Assembly: GCA_026182355.1 (NCBI GenBank)
Contig: JAPFBL010000232.1
Span: 310,001-374,000, forward strand
Source of the DNA: Hermatobates lingyangjiaoensis
Taxonomy: Eukaryota; Arthropoda; Insecta; Hemiptera; Hermatobatidae
Length of the DNA: 64,000 nucleotides
Direction: 5' to 3'
The stretch's first letter is position 1, and the number at the start of each line of letters is the position of its first letter. Positions 1 through 11,800 of this stretch are shown one piece after another. The notes beneath the pieces were generated by a model. It was not told the origin of the DNA and did not search any database. It saw only the letters and a list, made by a program, of their open reading frames with translations. A program made the translations under genes and the position numbers.

Positions 1-1310
1 AGTTGAACCTGAAAATCACCATTAATTATAACTTCTGATTTATTTTATTAGTTTAATATTAATAATTAAATTTATATTTAAGATAAATTATCAAAGCATT
101 TGTTATTAACGTATACCATCACTTACTCTTAAATAGTCTTATAAAAAAAATGTCTTAATGAACTATTAAAGACAAAATAAACCTACAAGTATTTTAAAAA
201 ATCTTAATCCAAGATTTACATCCTCAAATTTTCATATGATGATTAATAGAGATTCTGTGTTTTCTAATTGTATGTAAATCTGAACTTTAGTTACCCAGCC
301 TAGATCGTACTTTGAATCTTTGAAGCGTTTATATGTATATATAACCTTTTTATTTTTCATTCAAAACAGAATAGTGTCCAACCGGACTTTATTACACTAA
401 ATTTACACAGAATTGAACAAACTCATTCAATTTTATCAACAGGAGGCGATCAGAAGAAAAGATGAATTGAGAAATATATGTGCAGTGGCACCAGTTTCAT
501 TCAGATTCGACATACCAGACTGATCATATCTCTCCCAACTTTTCTTCTAATCTTTTCCTTACGACGAAATTTTAGAAATGTCGATCGTAGAAAGCATTTT
601 GTTCTGTTTTGAGTAATTTTTAGTTCTATATACATTACGGAGCAAGTATGTAAGATAATAGTAACTAACAACAAAAATTCAAGCTTTCAGACAAAAACTC
701 TTCATCAAAGCAATGAAATACACTCCAATATTGCTTAAATTCAATGATCTAATACTGTGCATAGCCATAACCAGAACTTATTACGGTAGTTTTCTCCTTA
801 CAGTAAATAATTATATATGCTAATTATGTATTCTTTAATTATGCATTCATTCATGCAAATAAAGAACTTTAACACACGGGCTTCTCTGCTTCATTAAATG
901 TTGTCATAGATTAGCGACGACTTATTTCATTTTACGTAACCAGCTAGAGAAACTATTTCACCAGAATAAGGATAGTGTACGATTCAAGAGCACAATTAAC
1001 AAGTTTGAATGGGAAAGGGGTTCCAGTGTGAGTGGTTAGAAGTTGTGGGTAAGGTATATATGTGAGTGTGATGTATTTATAGTGTGTATGTTTATGTGCG
1101 TGTGTGTATATATATATTTATACAAATAAATAAACGCATAGTAAGTACAAATTGATATTAAATTCCTTTAAGTAATATTAATTAAAAAGAAATACAATGA
1201 AGTGATAATTTATTTTCGGAAAAGTATTTTATGCACATTAACTTCTAATTGATTGTATTAGATATTACTTCAAAAAAATGTAATAAACTTATGAAAATCA
1301 AATGTCTGAC
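1..1310. other. Intron sequence, no feature recognised
   Basis: AT-rich sequence downstream of exon 16 in the gene's direction. A GT/TA-rich microsatellite-like stretch lies at about 1040-1130. I looked on the minus strand for the next TMEM94 exon and did not find one. Confidence 0.5.
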
Positions 1311-1435
1311 CATTTCAGACTGTGCTTGATATTGCATTGTGACCATTCCGAGAAAAATTTGATTGCATTGCACTTCAAAGCAACCTTCAATATCAGAGAC
1401 ATCATCATCAAACAAATCAGCTCCGAATAGCGAAT
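1311..1435 (-). CDS. TMEM94: TMEM94 exon 16 (QIFLGMV)
   Basis: Last exon found. Reads DSLFGADLFDDDVSDIEGCF, then EVQCNQIFLGMVTMQYQA. The block '.CNQIFLGMV..QYQA' matches the 'GQIFMGMVSSQYQA' block of TMEM94. Acceptor TTTTCAG, donor ATG|GTCAGA. Following exons (for 'ACIRFVYFS' and beyond) were not found in 1-1310 and are expected beyond the window edge. Confidence 0.88.
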
Positions 1436-4400
1436 CTGAAAAACAAAAAAAAACTGTGAAAAACTAGAATTTGAAAGTACATGAATTGAAAAAAAAAAGA
1501 GTTTATTAGATCTTTACATAAAACATTGTCACAATAAACAGTCACAGATTCCAATAGACATGCTGGCAATACAAGTAACGATAAGCCAACTGAAAACCAC
1601 GTCTGACCGGATACAGTTGTTCCCAAATATGGTATTAGTTATCACTGAACGTATTAGACACACACAGATAATGAGCATCGGAGAATCAAATTTGTTGTAC
1701 TCTTCATGACAAGATATATAAAGAACTAAATGATAATAAGTAAATACCGAGGCCTTTATGACTATAACAAATGATTTATCTTTGAAACCTGTGTACTCCA
1801 GGAACTTGTACTCAAGATAGTCTGCCTTACTTATCACCATAAGGTGGATTTGGAAATCATGGTTAAAAAAAATAAAAAAACTTAATTTTTGTTTCCTGAT
1901 ATAACTATATGAACTCTTCTTCTGATTAGAATAAGGGGAAGAAACACTAAGTCTACACATAAAAGATTGTATTCAATCTCGACAAGTTTCGAACACTCAG
2001 TGTTCATCATCAGGTTACATCTGTAACATAAAATATTGACATAAATAGGTAGAAGATCTTTTTTTTAAACATGTTTCAATACAGTGAATGACAGTCTCGG
2101 CATTCACTATCTTCAGACTGAAAGATTCGACACTACGAACTAACTTCCTGCTAACAGGGTTCAACTGGACCAAGAGTTGGCCAAGTGACATGTTAGATAA
2201 AGTCAATAAAATAGATAAGAAAAAGAGAAGAGTAGTGTAAATTGTTACAGGTTTTTTATTTTTTTATGGAAGAACTGAATAAAGATAAAAAAATATGAAG
2301 AACAAAATTAGGTAAAGAAATTTTGAAAGAAAAGAAAAAAATAACAATATTTTTATAGAAATAAATAATTATATTATACAATTATATAATATTATTAAAC
2401 TACTATATATACTATAAAAAGTATACAAATATGATATATACTATAAATATATGACAGTATGTAGTATTTGTAAGTTTATAAGTACTTCAATATAAAAGCC
2501 GGAAAAATGGTATCTGAAAAATGGTACCCTTGCAACTGCTAAGGAGCAAGTTATGGAAAAAATATGGTTCTGGAAAGCCAAAAATAGAGACGTTTGAAGA
2601 ATTTATTTTTTAACCAAAATCTTAACATCTGACTAACATGTACCAGTGCAAAAGTTTTTCAATATGTCCTTTAAGTTGCTTTAAAATGTCATGTATATAC
2701 TCATTCTGAGGTAAAATGGATAAACCAACAAAAGTCTCTACACAAATGAAGTTTTATTCAACGCGTTTCGAACACTTTGTGTTCATCATCAGGAAGACTC
2801 TATAATACAAATTATGTCTAATTAGTTACAAAAATTAGAGTGAAATAATAAAATTCAATTAAGAGAATTCAAGACATACCCAAGGATGTGGTACTGACGG
2901 GTTGGTCCAGTGAACACAACTAGTAGGAAACAGATCCGTTGCGAAAGAGTGGGGATAGGCATTTAGGAGATAAGGGATAAAGGCTTCGGGTATGCTTGAA
3001 AACCTTTAACTGAAATACAGAAGGCCAGAACCACTAATTTAGAGGAAAGAAACCTTTTTTATTATTATTATTATTTTTATATTTATTTATTTTTTAATTT
3101 ATTCTTTGTGATTCTAGGAACAGTTTAAGAAATTTTTTTTGGACACCCTGAAATTTGATCATTAAGACATAGAGAGGCAGAAGGATTATTAATGACGGCC
3201 AAATTACAAATTTCTTTAAACTTTCTATTTGCATGTAGAATGGTAAGGTTCAAGTTTGGATCAAAGCTGTGATTTTGTGTGACAAGATGTTTCGCAAAAT
3301 GTGAAAAAAATTCTTTATTATTCTTACTGTCATTTTTCCTTTGCAAGTATTCATTAAAATGTTCCCGGGTTCTTTTCTCAAAGGAGCGCACAGTCATGCC
3401 AATGTATATACCTTTAAAATTGGGTTGCTGTTAAAAAAATAAAACTCCCGGACTTTTGGGCTACTGTATGGTATACATACCAATTGCCTATTATTATACG
3501 AAGTAAATATTAATTGCTTTAGTAAATTTTAAAAAAACTTTGTAGGAGACAGGATAGGGTTTGAAATATTTCTCGTATACACATAACCCTCTGCCATAGC
3601 GTTTTAATAAAATCACACATACTTTAAAAAGCTACCCAAATACCTTCATATCGGCCTAAATAAATGCCCTAGCACACCCTGGTTGGTCGATACATTCAGT
3701 GAGTAGATTCACTCAGTGATTGGTCACGACATCACGGGCTGTTCCACCCCAGCCTTGGAACTCTCCAACCCACACAAGCTTGGAGAGTGTGTTGCATTGG
3801 CGAAAAAACTCAAAATATTGTATGAAACTCACTACTTATCTTCATCAAAAAGGTAAATAAAATAAGCTATTATGTTATATTATTTTTATTTTTTTAACCA
3901 TCTTATGTTTTTAATTTGTAGCTCTGGTTTATAATTAAAGTATTTGTTATTAAAAGGAGGTCAAAATTGGGTAAATTAGGACCTCCAATCCTAATTTACG
4001 CCCTGTCGGGGCACCAATAAGAATTATTACTATAAGTTATTCAGTTCGGCTATCGCATTTTCGGCTAAAGCGGCACCAACTATGAGTGATAGCAGAGGGT
4101 TAGGTGTAATTTCAAAATGACGTATTCAAATCCAGACAGAAAATTCCTACACTGAACAAACTAAATATTGAGGATTGTAGAATTCTTACCGATTGATTGG
4201 GACATAGGAAGGCTATTGGTGTTTATGGCAGTAGGACTGCGCGTTCGCAAATACAATCCATGACTATCGGCTGGCAATTCCATATATAACTGACCCACTG
4301 CATGGTTGACAGAACGGTTCAAAGGGCGGTATGCAAAAGCAGTGCAATAAGCAGTCAAACTTGTTCTTTGGTAGAAATCCAAAACTTTTTTTCTGAAAAC

Positions 4401-4708
4401 GAATAAAAAAAAATCTGTTTTTATTAGAAAAAAATTGCAATCAGAGGTCATTACACACTATAGCAGTATTTGATAACAAAATATGTTAAAATATTCTAAT
4501 TATGGAGTTGCTGTTACTACCTGGTTACGCGGTTATAAGAAGCAATTGCAAATTATGGTAAAAATTTCAATTATAAATAAATATAAATATATAACAACTT
4601 TAACATAGGAAAGAACACAGAAAGTCACTACAGAACTCACTTCGATATTTCGACATCCGTCGTCATCGGGAAGTGCGAAGTACTCGCGTTGAGAAGCAAA
4701 CTGCTACT

Positions 4709-4739
<31 letters not shown>

Positions 4740-5129
4740 CATATATATATATCAATATAAACAAAGAAACATAGAGAAATCAGAAGAACACACTTACAGT
4801 CTCTAATTTTCGGTTTGAACCGTCTTCAGGAGAGATAAGAGAGGGAAACCAAGCGCACTGGATCAGAGACGGTTGGAGACCAACAGTGTTGCCGCATGCG
4901 CGCCCGTTCACAGAAAATAAGGTAGACAGGAATCAATTTATAATTAATTTATAATTTATAAAATAAAATAATGGAATATGAAAACAATAAATATATAAAA
5001 AAGAAAAAATTGAAAAAATAAGGGAAATTGATACAGAGAAATTGATACATAAACAAAAGTGCTGACTATGCTATGATAAAATAAAATAAAACTAAGAATA
5101 CAAATAATAATAACAAATGAAATAATTTA

Positions 5130-5163
<34 letters not shown>

Positions 5164-5834
5164 TGAAAAGGCAAGGAACTTTTAGACATTATCGCTTTAG
5201 ATTGAGGCCAGGTGCACTACGCGCACTTAATAGCCAAATATGGCTTCTTCGGAGGCTCGTAGTGTGAGATCTTTGCTGTCAGGGGGTATTTGTCGCAGAA
5301 TCTGTAACCTGTAGCACTCATTAAAAGGGAGACCGTGGCTATTGGCATGTATGGCAATAGGAAGATGGGAGCGACTATTGACTGAAGCTCTGTGATTGTT
5401 CATACGGAGACTAAGCTTGGTGGATGCTTGGCCTACGTAGAACGAATCACACTTGGTACACTCCAAACGGTACACACAGTTTTTGGAGGTACACGAGCAG
5501 TCAGTTTGGAGCAGTCAGTTTGGTACCGTTTGGAGTGTACCAAGTGTGATTCGTTCTACGTAGGCCAAGCATCCACCAAGCTTAGTCTCCGTATGAACAA
5601 TCACAGAGCTTCAGTCAATAGTCGCTCCCATCTTCCTATTGCCATACATGCCAATAGCCACGGTCTCCCTTTTTAATGAGTGCTACAGGTTACAGATTCT
5701 GCGACAAATACCCCCTGACAGCAAAGATCTCACACTACGAGCCTCCGAAGAAGCCCATATTTGGCTATTAAGTGCGCGTAGTGCACCTGGCCTCAATCTA
5801 AAGCGATAATGTCTAAAAGTTCCTTGCCTTTTCA

Positions 5835-5868
<34 letters not shown>

Positions 5869-8800
5869 TAAATTATTTCATTTGTATTATTATTTGTATT
5901 CTTAGTTTTATTTTATTTTATCATAGCATAGTCAGCACTTTTGTTTATGTATCAATTTCTCTGTATCAATTTCCCTTATTTTTTCAATTTTTTCTTTTTA
6001 TATATTTATTGTTTTCATATTCCATTATTTTATTTTATAATTTATAAATTAATTATAAATTGATTCCTGTCTACCTTATTTTCTGTGAACGGGCGCGCAT
6101 GCGGCAACACTGTTGGTCTCCAACCGTCTCTGATCCAGTGCGCTTGGTTTCCCTCTCTTATCTCTCCTGAAGACGGTTCAAACCGAAAATTAGAGACTGT
6201 AAGTGTGTTCTTCTGATTTCTCTATGTTTCTTTGTTTATATTGAACTATATTTGTCCGTTTTGGATCGTATTTCCAACGAAAAAAAGTGTATATATATAT
6301 ATCATATATATCCAGATTCACAGAAACACATATCACAGATATGTCAAAGATATCACAGAAACTCTATATTTCGACCGTCACCAGGTAGACAGTAGCTCAA
6401 GTTTTTTGCTCCGAAGTCAGGCGTCGACTATTTGATTGAGTCATCAGATATCTTTTATGTTTTATATTTATATTTTATATCTGCGAATTTAGTTTGTTTA
6501 ATACGTGGAATCGTTTCATTTAATTGGCTATATATATATACAATATTTAAAAAAATGGATTGAGGTTTGAAATGAAACCTGTCTGAAGGTGTGAGAACAC
6601 GAAGAGTACTGCCATCCCAAAAATCGACGCAGCAATCCAAGGTTATGTCACCAGTAGCCTGCGAGAAGAGTTGGATGGACTTGGGCACAGCCACTTCACT
6701 CGTCACCACGCTGACCATGTGAGGAAAGGGAAGCTTCAGCTTGGTGGCTAAGGGCAGGGACCTGGCGAATCTTATGTCCCGCTTCACAGCCTCCACTTCC
6801 TGTAACGCACCACGTCTTCACAACCGAGAAAAAAAATAGTACGGCTCTACCCACAGTGCAATCTAATTAGCAACATCACAGTCATTGGAGATATCAAGAA
6901 TTACGTCCCCACAAAAAAAGTTTAATATGAAACTAACGTTTTAAATAAAGACCGAAACGTTGGCAATGAGAGTTTAATTTGAACCTGAAGAACTGACCGA
7001 GTCCCGATAAACTTTAGTTTTGTATATATATATATATATATAAACAATTATAAAGTGGTCTACAAAGACAGCAAATTAAACTACAAAGTAAAACACATAG
7101 AGATAGAATTGACATAACTCAGTACAATATTTTGACATCTGTCATGATCAGGAGAAGGTCGGTTCAAATCTTGACCATGGCCTTAGATTTTTTATCTGAG
7201 AGTTACGAAATCTTGTGCACATTTTGCCTCAGAGGGGAGGTAAAGCTGTCGGTCCTGAGCCTGTACGATGTCAGGCTTGTAAAAGATCTCTATACGCTCA
7301 TAAACTTGAGTGACGAAAATTTAGAACTGACGATATAAATTTAACACTGTGCTTGAATGATGTGGTAGGTAAAAGTATCACAAAAAGATCAATTGCAGGC
7401 ATTTGTCATAAGAACGAATCTCAAAGGTTCTACTGCCGATTAATTGACTTTTGCACTACCTTTCAATGGTAAAATCCTGTTCTTTTTATTTCATGCAAAC
7501 TATTAACAACAAACTCTCATTGTAACGGTGATTTAAATTATTGTCATTTATACGAAAAAAGAACATTTAAAAAAAATAGATATAAAAAAAACTTACAACA
7601 TGTCTAAAAGTAGAAAGTTGTTCCATTAGTTTGAAATTCTTCAAAACATCATCAGTAAATCCTATTTGCTTCGATAATTCACACAAACACCTGGGCAGGA
7701 AAAACTAGTTAAACCACATAAATGAATAGAAATAGGAAAATAATAATAGAATATTGGGAAATTAATACAAATGCGAAAGACATGCAGCATTTCAATTGGG
7801 TATAGCTAATTTAAGGAAAGGTAACTCTCATTAAAGGCAGACATCATGCAGAATTATTTTAAGGTAAGTGCTATAATTAAGCAGCGTTACAGTTATTAAT
7901 TAAAATAAAACAAGTCATTCGCAGTGTATCATCAGTAGAATTAAAAGATAAATATAGATAATAATCTACGAATTAATTTAATTTTATAGATTCTACATAT
8001 TTTAAAAACCTAATACACATGCATTAATATGTTTCTATTATGAGTTGCACATTTGCAGTAATTATATACAATTTGAAGTAAACATGGATATAGCTTTTAT
8101 GTAAATATAATTTTGAAATTTGAATTTATGCATTCATATAAGCAAAGGATAAATTATTTCATAAAACAGCTTTAATTAAATCTGTCAAAATATTTACAAC
8201 TATTGCATAGTACGATTTATTTAGGTAATTATTTTATAGTATAAGTTTGCCTAGACGGTAAAGTAATAAACGCTGCACTCAAAAGGTTCTAGAACCGATT
8301 ATAGCTGGTTTTAGTCAGTTGTTTAAACTTGTTATGGATCCAGTCAATATTAAACCAGTTATAACTAGTAATAGTTACGTTCTTCTTCTATTATGGACCT
8401 GTAAAAAGTTTAATACACTACACAACACAAAAACTGATCAGACAACACTCAAATAGTCCAGCAATATCAGTTGTGTAGTGTATTAGTTATAGTTATTTGG
8501 AGATTTCAAGAATTACGTCTCCACACAAAAAATAGTTTAATATCAAACTTTTTTTTGCGTGGATATGTAATTCTTGAAATCATCAAAAATAAGCAAATAC
8601 CACACTATAACAGATTGCACAAGTAATAAATTAGTTATAGTTAGTTTTCAACTGGTTGTAACTGGTTTTAGTCTGTTTTGACGTCTATAGCTAGTTTTTT
8701 AGCCGGTTTTGAACAAGTTATAGCTGGTTTTAGTAAGTTTTAAATACAATACAGGTTTGCAATTAGAGAAACTATTAATTTCTTAAACCTTTCTACAAGT

Positions 8801-11800
8801 TTTGGTCATTCAATGAATATGTTTTATCAATATGTATATTGAACCTGCATACATTTGTAAATACTCTATTTGTTTTATTAAAACAACTTTTTTTAATTTT
8901 TTGAATTATTAGTTAATATTTGCGTATTTTTTTTTATTTTTATAAAAAAAAACTTCAATCAAATGCGGTACTAAGTTTAGTGTACTGGTAACGGGCTACT
9001 ACAGGTACTCATATTTATCAAAGTCTTTATTTTCATGACGTGTCACTAATAGTATTTTATTGTAGGCAGTTTTTGAAAGGCATTTTAACTCTCTCTCTCT
9101 TTACATTTAATATCGCAGTTGATCAGTTCAATTACCATAATTCCATATATAAAAACGGGGATGTTTTAAATAAATAAAAATGAAAAATAAGTAGACTATG
9201 GTTTATTATATTTTGACGAAAGTCAATTATCTATTCTACATGGTAACTACTTTCCGTAATATGAAATGTATTATTCGAGGGTCTTTAAGTACCTATCATG
9301 AAGTAATATTTGGCGCCACAGAAACTGGTTAGTACTATTCGAAATGCAACGACCTTTACCGCATGTTGCCTCCATAACCAGAGGGGTTTCATTAATAGCA
9401 CAAACTGAACGTTATTCAACCAAACAATGTATTTCTATCAGCGATGAAGAAAGCTTATAAGTTAATGCAGTGTATATTTTAAATATCTTTTATTATAATT
9501 TAATTTAAATAACGATTTTGAAGTCAAATTGTATATTTTTCACCATAATTGTCTATTGTATAGTTTCTATAATAACCAGGTAAAATTCTAATAAAAATGT
9601 ATTACACAATTTAATCGTCTTAGATATTTTATGAAATAACTTAATTGTTTTAAAGGTGATATAATAATAAGATTATGGAAGAATAAGGTTAAAATTACAA
9701 TAAAAAAATCTGGGGGAAAAAATGCTACCAGGTGTTCAAATGCCCTAATTTACTAGTGTAAGCCCATGAGACAAAAGAGCAAAACCATATCAGTTTGCAA
9801 GCAGGCTTTGTAAGTGTGGAGTAAATGTTGAAGGGAAATAAAACTTATTTTACTGCAGGATAAGCCAAGTAGTGGCTTTGGATGATAAGGCACTCCTGCT
9901 ATACAAAACAGCTCATCATTAGCCTTATGAAACAAAAAACATGTAAGCAAGCTAATTCAGGTACAAATAAAAATTTAAAAAAAAAATTAGAAATTAAAAA
10001 GTAATTATCACATAATTCAAAATTTCGTTAAATAATTAAGTAAATTTACACATAAAAAGCTCTTTCATGAAGAGAGTTTTGTTCTATTTTACTTCTAAAT
10101 ATTTTAAACTATCAAAAAAAATCTAAAAACGAATTTTAAAGAGAAATTCAGGCTTCTCATCATTAACTAAAGTTATAACTTTAGTCTGTTTGAATTTCAA
10201 TGGTATTTTATCAACATAATTATAATTTTTTATTGTTTATAATATATGATTACACTTATAATTTACATGTATAATTATATTAAAATCCCTCTTTATAATT
10301 CAAAGTGGTTTTATACTTTTATTACAGTGCTTTTCAACAGTTTTAATGAAGCGGAACCCCATCGAAATATTCCACTGGCTCCAGGGACTCCTGTGAAATG
10401 ATTCAGTTGTCCTTATGTCAAAAATAGCATTTAATAATATATAATAAAAATACGCATGTTCAGAATATTGTAGATATTTGTTATACATGAAATAAAAACA
10501 GAATTATACATATTTAAATAAATTGTTTATTTATTTAGTTTTGTCTGATTTAAAAACCCCTGGATATTACTGTCAGAACCCTGGTTGAAAAACACTATTA
10601 AAAAAAAAACATATCATGATTACAGAAACATCAATTGCATTTCAAAAATGTCAATACTTTTCTAATAGCATATGTTAAGGCTTTATGCTTTTTTGTTAGT
10701 GCTTTAGCCAGTTCTAGGTCAGTGCTGACAACGTTTGATTTTACTTAAGTTTCCTGATCTAACGAGAACCTGTGCATTCAAAATGAATGTCGACGTTGAC
10801 TATATAAATATATGTCTTTTTGTTGTTTGTTATTTTAATAGCTTTAATGGCTGTTATGAAATTTTGGCATAATGTAAATTATTTAAAATAATAAATAACT
10901 TTCAGTCATGTCTTAACAATTTAACTAGTTTTATTATGGACTATGTAAATATTAAAATTAGTAAATAAAAATTACAATTATAAAAAACATATATAAATAT
11001 TAATATTTAATCTTATTAAATATTAAAATGAAACGTAAGTTTGATATATACTCTAGTTAAGCAAATCAAATAAAGAAAAGTTAAACCAACAGACTTATTC
11101 TATTTACTGTTCTCCTTCAACCTTGATAAACTAAATCCACAATACCAATTAATTATATGCAAACAAACTAAATTAAAAAAAAAGGGATTCATAACAATCC
11201 ATATTAGTTTATAGCAGTAGTATTTTGGACTATTTCCGATGCAACAGTTGAGCAAAAATTGAACATGAGCATTTGAAAAAAAAAATAATGTTTTTCTTCC
11301 ACCTGTTCAATAGATTAAAACAGAAAAAAAAATTTTTTTTAAAAAAAAACCGCATCATTCCTAATTTTTTTTTACATTCCCCGTGCCAGAAATAGTGCTA
11401 ACACAACTTATAATTATTTCATAAATTCAAAAATATTATTATAAAATGTAATTAAATTGTTCAATATACTTTTTATCCTTACTGGATTAATTTCATATAT
11501 ATAAATAAAAGATAAATTACATTTTTTTTATTCTGAAATGAAATTTATTTTTGACGTAAAAAGAAGAAGCATAGATAAAGTGGTTAATCAAATTAAACTA
11601 AATCAAATTTACTACAAATTAAATTAAACTCTAATTTCTACTCATCATGCTCACAACCTGTTTAAAGAATTACGAACATTAATTTAACTACTTTTCATGC
11701 ACTAAACTCAATTACTGATATTATTTTGGGTTAAAATAGAACAAATTAATCGTTCAATAGATTCAAAGAGTCATTTATACAGATGAAAGAAAAATTTTCA

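Larger units (their letters stand above)
4750..6244. repeat. Near-perfect 1.5 kb palindrome of a Penelope-like element
   Basis: Two arms (4750-5473 and 5523-6244) are reverse complements apart from a few 1-bp indels, around a ~50-bp spacer. Each arm is the same 3' part of a Penelope-like element: endonuclease end, a run of 30 A/T, an untranslated region and a hammerhead. The arms point outward, so the truncated 5' ends meet at the centre. The near identity means recent formation or ongoing gene conversion. It lies in the intron between TMEM94 exons 15 and 14. Confidence 0.9.

Noticed and set aside
2015..2206. 63-codon frame next to the hammerhead at 1981
   Set aside because: Its position just upstream of a ribozyme is suggestive of a Penelope-like 3' coding end, but no nuclease or other motif can be recognised.
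6941..7030. Hammerhead call for the AACTGACCGAGTC family
   Set aside because: CTGAAGA is present but the second box reads GATAAA and no convincing stem I or palindromic stem III was seen.
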